Notes: generated by a model from the letters alone, not told the origin. Counted from the stretch's first letter, positions 16,973 through 26,203 are shown. The stretch: DNA of 64,000 nt from Tectiglobus sp965215755 (GCA_965215755.1 OZ244119.1:3100001-3164000), one strand, 5' to 3'. Numbers and translations: made by a program.

Positions 16973-17563
16973 TTATGGGCACATCGACTCGACGTATTCC
17001 CAATTGACGAGGTTGTCGAAGAAAGCCTCGAGATACTTCGGTCGTAGGTTCCGGTAGTCGATGTAGTAGCTGTGCTCCCAGACGTCGCAGCCCAGGATTG
17101 GTTGTGAGCCCGTCATCAGTGGGTTCTCACCGTTTGGCGTCTTGGTGACTTCCAGCTTACCGTCTTTGACAGCCAGCCAGGCCCAGCCTGAACCAAACTG
17201 TGTTACACCGGCCTGAATGAAATCTTCGCGGACCTTGTCGTAGCCGCCGTAGGCGCTGACGAGTGCTTCGACTTTGCCCGGTAGGCTCTTGCCGCCACCG
17301 TTGGGCTTCATCCAGTTCCAGAAATGGAGGTGGTTGTAGTGCTGACCGGCCTGGTTGATCAGGGCCTGGTTGCCATCCGCATAGGCCTTCTTGACGATCT
17401 TGGTCAGGCTTAGGTTTTCGAATTCTGTACCAGCAATCAAGCCGTTACCAGTTGTGACGTAAGCATTGTGGTGCTTGTCATGATGGAACTCGAGAGTCTC
17501 TTTGGACATATGTGGGCCGAGAGCATCATAAGCATAGGGAAGTTCTGGCAGCGAAAAAGCCAC
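16973..17563 (-). CDS. sodB: Iron superoxide dismutase
   Basis: A 196-residue protein matching the Fe/Mn superoxide dismutase family at its usual length. The first metal ligand is His27 in LEFHHDKHHNAYV; the second lies in HYNHLHFWNWM; the Asp/His pair is in LGCDVWEHSYYIDYRN. The residues around the active site (HLHFWNWM, FGSGWAWL) favour the iron type. It converts superoxide to oxygen and hydrogen peroxide in the cytoplasm. No signal peptide. It stands as a single gene. Confidence 0.95.
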   Translation of the reverse strand: MAFSLPELPYAYDALGPHMSKETLEFHHDKHHNAYVTTGNGLIAGTEFENLSLTKIVKKAYADGNQALINQAGQHYNHLHFWNWMKPNGGGKSLPGKVEALVSAYGGYDKVREDFIQAGVTQFGSGWAWLAVKDGKLEVTKTPNGENPLMTGSQPILGCDVWEHSYYIDYRNLRPKYLEAFFDNLVNWEYVESMCP

Positions 17564-17963
17564 GGGCGTGCCTCCTTGATTCAGTGATTTGGAACGGATT
17601 GGACGATCGAGGCAAACGTAATGGTGCCGACCAGGGAATTCAATCCCGAGTACGATTTACAGGTCGAGGAATGTCTGGATGGGGTGAGGGCACAGCGACC
17701 CTGAAACGCTGTGCCCTCAAGGATCACGCCGGGGAAGATGGATCTTCAGGGTGAAAGCACCTTGCAGGTGATGCGTTGAATGGCGTCTGAAGCAGTTGTT
17801 CAGCCGGCGTTCATGGCTGCTCAAACGTTGGACGGATTTGCTGATGTCCAACCCAATGGTTAATATCTGCTAACTGTTTAGCTGCAATTCGAGACAATCG
17901 ATAACCGGAATTTAACGGGTCCCGGTCCACAATCATCGCTAGTTTTGTTGTGGAGTTGGATTA
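17564..17963. other. sodB/lipoprotein intergenic region with perfect 12-bp hairpin
   Basis: This 400-bp stretch between divergent genes has no convincing ORF. At 17686-17718 GAGGGCACAGCG pairs perfectly with CGCTGTGCCCTC over a 9-base loop, flanked by no T tract on either strand. It may be part of the sodB leader or of a small RNA. The rest should hold the two promoters; no clear -35/-10 pair was identified. Confidence 0.5.
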
Positions 17964-18356
17964 ATGCGTCGTTCGCGTTCGTGCCGGTTGGCTGTTTTGC
18001 CGACTGTAGCTTTGGCTGTCCTTCTGTCTGCTTGTGCGCAGACGCAGCATTCATATCAGGCCCAGTCCTATGCTGGCGCCTATGCGGCTCCCGAGCAGGT
18101 CGCGGTTGTCAGATCTCCTCCCGTTATTATGGAAGATGACGGCATGCCTGCGCAGCAACCGCCCAGAATGCGCAAAGGTGCTGCGCCTGACGATCCTTCC
18201 GAGCCATTCAGCCCCAATTACGGCCCGCCGCTGCAGTCGCATCCGACTGCAAAACCTTCACGAGAGGCTCGTACAACTTATGTGCCGCATAAACGAATTG
18301 ATGCTGACTATATCATTGCGCGCGCGATCACAGAGCATGAGATGAGAGCTCAGTAG
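17964..18356 (+). CDS. Small outer-envelope lipoprotein of unknown function
   Basis: A 130-residue protein with a basic N-terminus, a hydrophobic stretch (LAVLPTVALAVLLSAC) and a lipobox LSAC with Cys at residue 25, so it should be exported and lipidated. The mature part is Pro/Ala-rich and probably disordered (PPRMRKGAAPDDPSEPFSPN), ending in a short helical segment DYIIARAITEHEMRAQ. Such proteins occur near cell-wall genes, but no family is recognised here. Confidence 0.75.
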   Translation: MRRSRSCRLAVLPTVALAVLLSACAQTQHSYQAQSYAGAYAAPEQVAVVRSPPVIMEDDGMPAQQPPRMRKGAAPDDPSEPFSPNYGPPLQSHPTAKPSREARTTYVPHKRIDADYIIARAITEHEMRAQ

Positions 18357-18477
18357 AGATCTGAAATATCGTCGATTTTTCTGTGTTTTCTCATCTGTGA
18401 CAAAAGCACCTCAACAATAACCAGATTTGTATATTAAGGATGCTCGAACCGCTAATTTCAGTATGTGTGGTTCGGTC

Positions 18478-19374
18478 ATGAACGAGACAAATCAACAGCC
18501 CAGCGACAATGCTCGCCTAGTCAGCCCGCAATCGGGTGACTCGGGCGGTATTGCGTGGCCAATGGTTTTGCTGGGCGTCGCTTATATCAGCGCGCTTGGT
18601 ATCGCCTACGCTTTCGGGCTGTTTGAAATGATTGGTCCCGGACTGCTGCAGTCCGTCGACAAAATCGGCTTGTTTGGGCATCTGGCCTTCTATGGTGGGC
18701 TCTACGGTGTTGTTGCACTCCTGCTAACGGCGGTTTTGCTACTTGTGGGCGTTGTCGTCTTTCTGGTTTTTCGACTTTTTGGCATCGGGTTTCAAATTCC
18801 ACCCATGCTGCCGGTCCAGGCTTTCTTGGTTTGTTGGGCGGGCGTTGTCATCGTTGATATCGTCGCCTTCATTTTAGTTGTGCCAGTCGTCCTGGGAGTC
18901 TCGGCGATTTGGCTGTTGGTGAGGGTCGCCGGCGGTTCTGAACTGGGAAGGCTGGCCGTCGCCGGGTTGCTGCCAATGCTGGCATTCGGGATTGGGCTCC
19001 TCAATGGTGTTCAGATTGCCGATGCTCCGGCGTCTATCCAGATCAGTCTGAAAGGGAACCCGACGCCTGTGCCAGGCCAGATCGTAATGTCCACTGGCCA
19101 GGGACTGGTATTTTTCAATAAGAACCGGGGAGAGGCGATTTACCTGCCGCATGGGAGTGTTGAACTTGCCAGTGCCACCGAAAGTCAACTAGAGCGTATG
19201 AATGACAACCGGACCTGGGCAAAATCCCTGATTGTCCAATTTGAAGAGTTTCTGACGGAGTACGGATGGAGCCGTGTGAAAGGCGCATTTGATCAGCTGC
19301 GGGGCTTCATCAAAAAACAGTTTGAACCGCAGGATCTTGCGCCGCAGGAGCAAACACCGCGTCGCATTGGTTGA
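18478..19374 (+). CDS. Polytopic inner-membrane protein, conserved hypothetical
   Basis: A protein of about 298 residues. After a hydrophilic N-terminus it has four or five membrane segments within residues about 20-185 (WPMVLLGVAYISALGIAYAF, YGVVALLLTAVLLLVGVVVF, LVCWAGVVIVDIVAFILVVP, GLLPMLAFGIGLL). A soluble C-terminal domain of about 115 residues follows. TTG and ATG starts further upstream (18427, 18463) are possible; 18478 is chosen because it begins the hydrophilic N-terminus. Function unknown. Its 3' end is followed by hairpin-rich repeats. Confidence 0.7.
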   Translation: MNETNQQPSDNARLVSPQSGDSGGIAWPMVLLGVAYISALGIAYAFGLFEMIGPGLLQSVDKIGLFGHLAFYGGLYGVVALLLTAVLLLVGVVVFLVFRLFGIGFQIPPMLPVQAFLVCWAGVVIVDIVAFILVVPVVLGVSAIWLLVRVAGGSELGRLAVAGLLPMLAFGIGLLNGVQIADAPASIQISLKGNPTPVPGQIVMSTGQGLVFFNKNRGEAIYLPHGSVELASATESQLERMNDNRTWAKSLIVQFEEFLTEYGWSRVKGAFDQLRGFIKKQFEPQDLAPQEQTPRRIG

Positions 19375-19496
19375 GGTGCTGCGGTCTCTTCCAGTCCTTC
19401 GGCCCAAGTTATCTGGCCGATGTCAGCACGTCCCGGAAAACGCAATAACCAGAGTTACCCAGGCGATCGAGTTTCACGCATTGGGCCGGAACTAGC

Positions 19497-19608
19497 TTTC
19501 TGGTTCCGACCCAAATTCTAATGCTTGTCGCATTAAAACCGATTCAAGGTATGCCAGAAAACGCCTAGTCTTAGGGCGATTTCTGGCTCCGATCTAATGC
19601 GACACGCT
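19497..19608. repeat. Imperfect direct repeat with short hairpins
   Basis: Two related units share TTTCTGG(T/C)TCCGA and TCTAATGC: one at 19497-19531, the other at 19580-19608. The first contains a perfect hairpin, TAATGC, loop TTGTC, GCATTA (19519-19535). The region lies between the 3' ends of two convergent genes and may act as a bidirectional terminator. It could also be a dispersed extragenic repeat of this genome. Confidence 0.45.
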
Positions 19609-19616
19609 ATAGTCGT

Positions 19617-20828
19617 TTAAAAAAATGCCTGTAAACCGGTCTGGGCGCGGCCCAGGATCAAGGCATGGACATCGTGGGTGCCTTCGTAAGTGTTGACCGT
19701 TTCGAGGTTGGTCAGGTGGCGCATCACGTGATATTCGGCCTGGATACCGTTACCACCGTGCATATCGCGCGCCATGCGTGCCACATCCAAAGCCTTGCCG
19801 CAGTTGTTGCGCTTCACGATCGAGATCATCTCTGGTGCTTCGCGATGTTCGTCCATCAATCGGCCAACACGAAGTGAGGCCTGAAGTCCGAGACTGATCT
19901 CAGTTTGCATATCGGCGAGCTTCTTCTGGATCAGCTGGGTCTGGGCCAGCGGCCGTCCGAATTGCTTGCGGTCCAGGGTGTACTGGCGGGCGCGATGCCA
20001 GCAGTCTTCTGCAGCGCCCATTGCTCCCCACGAAATCCCGAAGCGTGCACGATTGAGGCAGCCGAACGGTCCCTTCAGGCCGGAAACATTCGGCAGCAGG
20101 TTCTCCTCTGGTACGACGACACCATCCATTACGATCTCGCCGGTAATCGAGGCGCGCAGACTTAGCTTGCCGTCGATCTTGGGAGCCGACAATCCGGCCA
20201 TGCCTTTTTCAAGAATGAAACCGCGGATCTGGTTGTCATGTTCGGCCGACTTTGCCCAAACCACGAAAACGTCAGCGATCGGCGAATTGGAGATCCACAT
20301 CTTGGCGCCGGTCAGGCGATAGCCGTCCGCAACTTTTTCGGCGCGGGTCGTCATGCTGCCAGGGTCCGAGCCGGCGTCAGGTTCGGTCAGACCGAAGCAG
20401 CCGACCCACTCGCCTGTTGCGAGTTTGGGTAAGTATTTCTTGCGTTGATCTTCGGACCCGTAAGTGTAGATCGGGTACATGACCAGAGATGACTGGACCG
20501 AGTTCATGGAGCGATAACCGGAATCGACGCGTTCGACTTCGCGTGCAACTAGGCCGTAGGAAACATAGCCAGCGCCCGCGCAACCATACTCTTCCGGGAC
20601 GGTTAGGCCGAGTAGGCCGAGTTCGCCCATCTCATTGAAGATCTCACGGTCAGTCTGCTCGTTAAGGTAGGCATTGTTGACGCGCGGCAGAAGCTTTTCC
20701 TGGCAATATTCGTGAGCCGTGTCCTTGATCATCCGCTCTTCTTCGGTGAGCTGATCCTCGAGCAGGAACGGATCGTCCCACTGAAAGCCGAACTTTGATG
20801 TATGTCCCGTCGGTGCCGTATCTTGCAT
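19617..20828 (-). CDS. gcdH: Glutaryl-CoA dehydrogenase
   Basis: A 403-residue acyl-CoA dehydrogenase. The N-terminal DDPFLLEDQLTEEERMI, the FAD-binding CFGLTEPDAGSDPGSMTTRA and WISNSPIADVFVVWAK, and the C-terminal VNTYEGTHDVHALILGRAQT match glutaryl-CoA dehydrogenases, with the catalytic Glu in YEGTHD. It converts glutaryl-CoA to crotonyl-CoA in lysine, tryptophan and aromatic-acid breakdown, passing electrons to ETF. Length is typical. It lies 47 bp after the isochorismatase-like gene, same strand. Confidence 0.92.
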   Translation of the reverse strand: MQDTAPTGHTSKFGFQWDDPFLLEDQLTEEERMIKDTAHEYCQEKLLPRVNNAYLNEQTDREIFNEMGELGLLGLTVPEEYGCAGAGYVSYGLVAREVERVDSGYRSMNSVQSSLVMYPIYTYGSEDQRKKYLPKLATGEWVGCFGLTEPDAGSDPGSMTTRAEKVADGYRLTGAKMWISNSPIADVFVVWAKSAEHDNQIRGFILEKGMAGLSAPKIDGKLSLRASITGEIVMDGVVVPEENLLPNVSGLKGPFGCLNRARFGISWGAMGAAEDCWHRARQYTLDRKQFGRPLAQTQLIQKKLADMQTEISLGLQASLRVGRLMDEHREAPEMISIVKRNNCGKALDVARMARDMHGGNGIQAEYHVMRHLTNLETVNTYEGTHDVHALILGRAQTGLQAFF

Positions 20829-20875
20829 TTGCGTCCGCTCCCGTTTCGAAGGCTGGGGTGAGGTTTATTCTGCCG

Positions 20876-21430
20876 CTACTTTAGCAGCTTTAGGATGTCT
20901 TTAAACTCGGCTGCATCGCCGCGTTCCAGCCACTCGAATGCGATCATCTCCTGGCTGACGATGACTGCGCCGGAATTCTCCATGCGTTTGATGGCGAGGT
21001 CGCGGTTCTGTAGCGAACGTGAGCCAACCGCGTCGGCGACAAGATAAACCTGATGATGATTGGCCAGGAGGTCCGTTACGGTTTGCAGGACGCAGACATG
21101 AGCTTCCATTCCACAAACGATAGCCACGCTTCGTTCAGCCTCTCCGAGATGCCGGAGTCGCTCGGTGAATGCTGGTTCACTGTGGGCTGAGAATGACGTT
21201 TTCGCTATCACATCCGGCTTTTGCGCGCCTGCGCTCAAGAGCTCTGGTAACGAATGGCCGATGCGCTCAGGCATATGCTCGGTAACCGTTGTTGGAATGC
21301 CGAGGATGTCGGCATAACGAATGAGCCGCGCCACGTTTGTTACCGTTTGCACGCCCTCAGCGATTGCGGGTGCCAAGCGCTCCTGCACATCGATCACCAA
21401 GAGATGAGATTGTGAGCGTTTCGCGAGCAT
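20876..21430 (-). CDS. Isochorismatase-family cysteine hydrolase
   Basis: A 184-residue protein with the Asp-Lys-Cys triad of the isochorismatase superfamily: Asp in LLVIDVQERLAPAI, Lys in VIAKTSFSAH, and Cys in VCGMEAHVCVLQTV. Members hydrolyse amides or vinyl ethers; this single-domain form resembles the YcaC/hydrolase group. The start at 21430 follows AAGGA; a longer frame from 21529 has no ribosome site and no conserved N-terminus. It precedes gcdH by 47 bp and may be cotranscribed, but a pathway link is not established. Confidence 0.85.
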   Translation of the reverse strand: MLAKRSQSHLLVIDVQERLAPAIAEGVQTVTNVARLIRYADILGIPTTVTEHMPERIGHSLPELLSAGAQKPDVIAKTSFSAHSEPAFTERLRHLGEAERSVAIVCGMEAHVCVLQTVTDLLANHHQVYLVADAVGSRSLQNRDLAIKRMENSGAVIVSQEMIAFEWLERGDAAEFKDILKLLK

Positions 21431-21709
21431 CGCTCGGTCCTTGTTTTGGTGGCCTGGCTTGTTGCGGCGGTCTGGCCTAGTCCGCGGGCTGAATATTAAA
21501 GTGCGAGGATAGCACTCCAGGGGACCCAACGACAGGTATGCGCATATTCACGGTCCTCCGAGAGATGGAAAGGGTTTCATTTGTGGAACTTCAGTTATGC
21601 GACATTGTCAATTGACGTGTGCTGATTTCCGGCGCTTGATGTCAAATAGAGCCGGTGGTCAGGCATTGCTCGTCGGCTTGATGTTGGAACTGATCCCTGG
21701 GAGGTGATC

Positions 21710-22102
21710 ATGACATCGCATTGGAAATGGCTGGCAGCAATCGCTGTGATGGCTTTGAGTGTATTCGGGTTCACTATGCGGCCGGCGTCCGCAGCGCCGC
21801 TTGGAAATGTAACCCAGGCACAGTTTGCGCCGGCGCTGGTACATAAGGCGCATCATCCGCGTCGCCGGTGGCGACGGCGCTGGCGCCGACGGCATCACAG
21901 GCGTTATCGTCGTCCTCGCTTTGGCGTCTATATCGGTCCTCGGTACTACTACCCGCGGCGCTACTACTACCGGCGCTATCATTACCGACGGTACCGTTAT
22001 CCGCGCTATCGGCGCTACTACGGTCGTTACTACCACCCGCGGTTCCGCCGGCGTCATTGGCGCTATCGTTATCGTGGTCCGTCGATCCGGGTCTATTTCT
22101 AG
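21710..22102 (+). CDS. Secreted Arg/Tyr-rich low-complexity protein
   Basis: A 130-residue protein with a clear signal peptide (WLAAIAVMALSVFGFTMRPASA, cleavage near residue 28) and a mature part made mainly of Arg, Tyr and His (for example RRRWRRRWRRRHHRRYRRPR and RYYYPRRYYYRRYHYRRYRY). The start at 21710 follows GGAGGTG. Such very basic exported proteins are common in Rhizobiales and have no proven role. The tandem codons (CGC/CGT/TAC/TAT) suggest growth by slippage. Other frames across it are long only because of this composition. Confidence 0.75.
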   Translation: MTSHWKWLAAIAVMALSVFGFTMRPASAAPLGNVTQAQFAPALVHKAHHPRRRWRRRWRRRHHRRYRRPRFGVYIGPRYYYPRRYYYRRYHYRRYRYPRYRRYYGRYYHPRFRRRHWRYRYRGPSIRVYF

Positions 22103-22290
22103 GGGAGCGGGATCGCCGTTTGCTCCGGCTAACCACTCAGGGCGCGAGCAAATGTCGGTTTGGATCGGCTCCACTGAGGCTGTGGTAAGAGCGTGAGGTT
22201 ATTGTTCGCGGTGATCTCACGCTGGGCAGCGGTTGCGGTTATTGATCGGGTCGATGAAGTCGGCGATGTCGAGATGGGCGGTGTCGGACA

Positions 22291-22833
22291 TTGATTGAGA
22301 TCACGACTTATTCCAGCGTTGCAGGCGTTCCGACTGCGCTCCAGAAAATCGATGAGATCTTCTTCGAGGCCAGTTCCGTACAGTCGTTTGAGAGTGACGC
22401 TGCCCGCAATGCTTTCAGATGGTTATGGATGGGGCGCTATCTGGCTGAGGAACCGGAGCACGCTTTTGTTGCTTTAAGAGATGGCTTTGCGGAGCAGTTG
22501 TGCGGTTATCTGGTGGGCAGTCTGGCAGATCCGGCAGAGCGGGAGGAGTTCAGCTCCCTCACCTATTTTGAAGCGTTTGCTGACGTCACGCGGCTATTTC
22601 CGGCTCATCTCCATATCAATATTGCACGTGATGTGCGCAGTCAGGGCGTTGGTGCCCGGCTTATTCATGCATTTCTTGAACATGCGCGGGCGCATGGAAG
22701 CCCGGGCGTCCACGTGGTGACAGGCGCCGGTATGCGTAATGTTGGCTTCTATGAACGACTAGGCTTTCTGGAACGGGCGCGTGTTGCCAAAGGCGGCGGT
22801 GCGGTTGTGCTTCTTGGTCATCAGCTTGATTGA
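22291..22833 (+). CDS. GNAT-family N-acetyltransferase
   Basis: A 180-residue protein with a GNAT fold: the central strand HLHINIARDVRSQGVGARLI (acetyl-CoA pyrophosphate loop R-x-x-G-x-G/A) and the C-terminal VVTGAGMRNVGFYERLGF. The N-terminal part (EIFFEASSVQSFESDAARNA) is longer than in minimal GNATs, resembling eukaryote-type O-GlcNAcase-linked acetyltransferase modules; this is a weak comparison. The start is TTG at 22291, since no ATG precedes the conserved part. It lies 110 bp before the acyl-CoA ligase gene. Substrate unknown. Confidence 0.75.
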   Translation: MIEITTYSSVAGVPTALQKIDEIFFEASSVQSFESDAARNAFRWLWMGRYLAEEPEHAFVALRDGFAEQLCGYLVGSLADPAEREEFSSLTYFEAFADVTRLFPAHLHINIARDVRSQGVGARLIHAFLEHARAHGSPGVHVVTGAGMRNVGFYERLGFLERARVAKGGGAVVLLGHQLD

Positions 22834-22943
22834 TCTGACGAATTGGGCGGCTGCGTTTGCAATTGAAATCCGGCCTGTTACCTTGCAGGAACGCCAGCCA
22901 CGGCAACCCGCCGTTCATCCCAACATCCTGCTTTTGATCCGAC

Positions 22944-24473
22944 ATGATTGAGACGACAAACCTCGGAGTGCTGTTCGATCCTGTTAACGGGGCGGACCGT
23001 CATGCGCTCATCGATTGCCGTAACTGGGACGCGCCGGTGGTCTACAGCCACCGCGAAATTGAAGATGCAGCCAATGCCTGTGCGCGAGGGCTTCTCGCCC
23101 GCGGGCTGTCGACAGGCGATGCGGTGGCGCTCTTCTCGTCCAACCGTGCGGAATTCCTGATTGCGTATCTGGGCATTTTGCGCGCCGGTCTGGTCGCCGT
23201 TCCGTTCAGCTATAAATTTCCAGCGGAAATCGTGTCGTTCATTCTTGCAGATGCAGATATCCGCCTCGTGCTGTGTGATGATGAGCGCGGTGCGTTGCTG
23301 GAGACCGACGTGCCGGTGGTTTCCTTCGATGATCAGGGGGCGACCGGCTTTGCTGAATTGATGGATCCTGGTCCGTTCACACCCGTCCTGCTCGGCGACG
23401 ATGCTGTTGCAATGGTGCTTTATACTTCAGGTTCGACGGGGCGGCCCAAAGGAGTGCCGCTAACCCACAAAGGGCATCTGTGGGCTTTGCGAAAGCGGAT
23501 GGTCGGAACAGGGCTCGATGAGCACCGGATACTGGTCGCAGCCCCCCTCTATCATATGAATGCCCTTTGTGTGTCGCTGTTTGCGTTGGCGGCGTCCGCT
23601 ACAATTGTGATGCTTCCAGAGTTCGATGCTGAGCGCTATCTGGAGGCGATTGAACGCCATCAATGCACCTGGCTAACGTCAGTTCCAACCATGATCGCCA
23701 TGTGCTTTGCACGCCCCGATGTTCTGGCTCAAACGGATGTCAGTTCCGTACGCATCGTGCGGATGGGGTCCGCGCCCATCTCGCCCAAGCTCTGGGCGCA
23801 GGTGAAGGAGACGTTTCCGGGCGCGAGTGTCATGAACGGCTATGGAACAACGGAGGCTGGTCCGATTGTGTTCAGCCCGAAGGCTGGCGAGCTGCTGCCA
23901 GACCTGTCAGTCGGCTTTGCGAATCCCGAAGTGGACATCAAGCTGATTGACGAGAATGGCGCTGAGGCCGACCAGGGCGTACTCTGGCACCGAACCCCGG
24001 CGACGATGACGGGCTATCTCAATCTGGAAGAGAAGACGAAAGAAGTTCTCACCGACGATGGGTGGTACATCTCCGGTGATGTGTTCCGTCGCGATGAAAA
24101 CGGAGCTTACTTTTTCGTTGGCCGGTCTGACGACATGTTTGTTTGCGGGGGCGAGAATATCTACCCCGGCGAAGTGGAGGGTATGCTGGTCGGGCATGCG
24201 GACATTATGCAGGCATGTGTGGTGCCGGTGCCGGACGACATCAAAGGCGAGAAGCCGGTCGCATTTGTCGTGACGACTGTCGGAAGCAGTCTGAACGAAG
24301 ATGACGTGAAGCAATTTGCGCTGCGTAATGCGCCAGCATTTCAACACCCGCGGCTGGTTTCGTTTCTGGATGAACTGCCGTTGGCAGGACCCGGCAAAAT
24401 TGATCGCAAAGGACTGACGCTCAAAGGACGAGAGCTATGGGCTCAGTTGTCAGTTGAGCAAAAAGACGCCTGA
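22944..24473 (+). CDS. Acyl-CoA synthetase (AMP-forming)
   Basis: A 509-residue ANL-superfamily ligase. The ATP-binding loop is VLYTSGSTGRPKGVPLTHKG (residues about 160-180), followed by GYGTTEAGPIVFSP, then the hinge and core motifs SGDVFRRDENGAYFFVGRSD and MFVCGGENIYPGEVEGMLVG. The catalytic Lys is in GPGKIDRKGL near the end. It activates a carboxylic acid to its CoA thioester through an acyl-adenylate. The chain type cannot be read. It heads a run of four same-strand genes. Confidence 0.9.
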   Translation: MIETTNLGVLFDPVNGADRHALIDCRNWDAPVVYSHREIEDAANACARGLLARGLSTGDAVALFSSNRAEFLIAYLGILRAGLVAVPFSYKFPAEIVSFILADADIRLVLCDDERGALLETDVPVVSFDDQGATGFAELMDPGPFTPVLLGDDAVAMVLYTSGSTGRPKGVPLTHKGHLWALRKRMVGTGLDEHRILVAAPLYHMNALCVSLFALAASATIVMLPEFDAERYLEAIERHQCTWLTSVPTMIAMCFARPDVLAQTDVSSVRIVRMGSAPISPKLWAQVKETFPGASVMNGYGTTEAGPIVFSPKAGELLPDLSVGFANPEVDIKLIDENGAEADQGVLWHRTPATMTGYLNLEEKTKEVLTDDGWYISGDVFRRDENGAYFFVGRSDDMFVCGGENIYPGEVEGMLVGHADIMQACVVPVPDDIKGEKPVAFVVTTVGSSLNEDDVKQFALRNAPAFQHPRLVSFLDELPLAGPGKIDRKGLTLKGRELWAQLSVEQKDA

Positions 24474-24530
24474 GGATCGGCAAATACGAGCTGGTCGTTG
24501 AAGACCAATCTGTAAGACTAGGAGAAGAGC

Positions 24531-25541
24531 GTGAAAGCTGCAGTTATTGATCAACATGGTGGTCCGGGTTCGATCGCCATTCAGAGTGACTTTGCCGACC
24601 CAACACCTGGTGCGGACGACGTAGTGGTCAAAGTTGGAGCAACGTCACTCAACTATCATGACGTTTTCACACGCAACGGTATGCCAGGCATTAAAGTTCC
24701 GATGCCCTGCATCATGGGATTGGACTTCGCCGGTGAAATCGTTGAGGTTGGTGCGAATGCCGGCGACTGGAAAGTTGGACAGCGTGTCCTGATTGACCCG
24801 GTCGACCGTGTTGGCCCGGGTGGTCTGATCGGCGAAATGTGGCATGGCGGACTGGCAGAATACTGCAAGGTGCCGACCCATCATCTCGTCTCTTTGCCGG
24901 ACAATGTTTCCTATGAAGATGCGGCCTGCCTTCCGGTTGCCTACGGAACGGCGCTACGGATGATGTACACCATCGGTGATGTCCAGAAGGGCGACAAAGT
25001 ATTGATCCTTGGTGCGTCCGGTGGCGTCGGCACTTGCTCAGTTCTGTTGAGCAAAGCGCGTGGATGCGAAGTGATTGCCTGTGCATCATCAGATTCCAAA
25101 CTTCAACGCCTCAAAGACATTGGCGCGGATCACGGCATCAACTACATGGAGGAGGACTTCATGAAGTGGGTATGGACGGAATTTGGCAAGCCGCACCGAC
25201 GTCAATGGGACAAGGGCGTCGATGTCGTCGTGAACTTCACCGGGGGCGATACCTGGGTACCATCGCTGCGTGTGTTGCATCGTGGCGGCAAGATCCTGAC
25301 ATGTGGTGCGACGGCCGGCTACGACCCGAAAGAGGATTTGCGCTTTATCTGGTCTTACGAGCTGAAGGTGCTGGGTGCGAATGGGTGGATGCGCGAGGAC
25401 CTAGAGCAGCTTGTCTCGATGATTTCTGATGGCAGCCTGAAGCCGATCATCGATAAGACCCTGCCATTGGAAGAGGTCAATGAGGCCTTCCGGCTGTTGG
25501 AAGATCGCGAAGTATTTGGAAAGGTTGTGCTGAAGCCATGA
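24531..25541 (+). CDS. Zinc-type alcohol dehydrogenase/quinone reductase family protein
   Basis: A 336-residue MDR-family oxidoreductase: GroES-like N-terminus with NYHDVFTRNGMPGIKVPMPC and GLDFAGEIVEVGANAGDW, and a Rossmann domain with LILGASGGVGTCSVLLSKAR. The lobe that usually holds four structural zinc Cys is not conserved, so it may be zinc-poor or quinone reductase-like. AGGAG precedes the ATG. It overlaps the following thioesterase gene by 4 bases (ATGA). The substrate is probably an alcohol, aldehyde or enoyl compound made or used by the neighbouring enzymes. Confidence 0.85.
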   Translation: MKAAVIDQHGGPGSIAIQSDFADPTPGADDVVVKVGATSLNYHDVFTRNGMPGIKVPMPCIMGLDFAGEIVEVGANAGDWKVGQRVLIDPVDRVGPGGLIGEMWHGGLAEYCKVPTHHLVSLPDNVSYEDAACLPVAYGTALRMMYTIGDVQKGDKVLILGASGGVGTCSVLLSKARGCEVIACASSDSKLQRLKDIGADHGINYMEEDFMKWVWTEFGKPHRRQWDKGVDVVVNFTGGDTWVPSLRVLHRGGKILTCGATAGYDPKEDLRFIWSYELKVLGANGWMREDLEQLVSMISDGSLKPIIDKTLPLEEVNEAFRLLEDREVFGKVVLKP

Positions 25542-25987
25542 GTGCGAATGACAAGAAACAGGATGATGCAGCGCAACGTCTCGATGAAGCGGCACTCGCC
25601 AAGATTTTTGAGACCTCGCCGTTCATTCGTTCGCTGAACCTCGAGATCAAGAAGATGGACTACGATGCAGCTGAGCTGACGGTACGGATGCCGATGGCGC
25701 CGCATCTTGAACGGCGTGAAGGCACCAAGCAGTTTCACGGAGGTGGCCTGGCAGCTCTCATCGATACCGTAGGAGATTTCGCGCTTGGTATGGTCCTTGG
25801 CGGTGGAATTCCAACCATGAACCTGCGCGTTGATTATCTTAAGCCAGCTGTTGGAGATGGCGTGACAGCTGTTGCCAAAGTTCGGCGCCGTGGCAGGACG
25901 TCGGCCGTGATTGATATCGACGTGTTCGACGATAAGGGAGCATTGGTGTCGATCGGACGGGGCACCTACGTTCCGTTGGTCGGGTAG
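25538..25987 (+). CDS. PaaI-type hotdog thioesterase
   Basis: A 149-residue hotdog-fold protein with the signature FHGGGLAALIDTVGDFALGM, where the HGG loop and Asp mark the PaaI/YbgC-like group, and NLRVDYLKPAVGDGVTAVAK after it. Such enzymes hydrolyse aryl- or acyl-CoA thioesters that accumulate in degradation pathways. It overlaps the dehydrogenase gene by 4 bases and so is translated with it. This supports a CoA-dependent catabolic cluster. Confidence 0.87.
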   Translation: MSANDKKQDDAAQRLDEAALAKIFETSPFIRSLNLEIKKMDYDAAELTVRMPMAPHLERREGTKQFHGGGLAALIDTVGDFALGMVLGGGIPTMNLRVDYLKPAVGDGVTAVAKVRRRGRTSAVIDIDVFDDKGALVSIGRGTYVPLVG

Positions 25988-26203
25988 GCGTTCTGGTCGG
26001 TCATTTGCCTCCTGTTCCGTTTTCTTTGGGGTGGAGAAGCGAACTCACAATGTGATCGGACCCGGCTGCGAAGCATGATGAACTCTGGTTTCGGGGAGCT
26101 GGCGGCTCGATTTGGCGAATGCACCGATGGGCCTCTATCGTCGCCCGACCCTGTTTGAGTTGTCGTATAGGGAACCTTGTCAAAGAATTATGTGGGGACA
26201 GGC

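Noticed and set aside
21774..22196. Several frames on both strands over the Arg/Tyr-rich gene
   Set aside because: They arise from repeated codons; only the plus frame at 21710 has a ribosome site and signal peptide.
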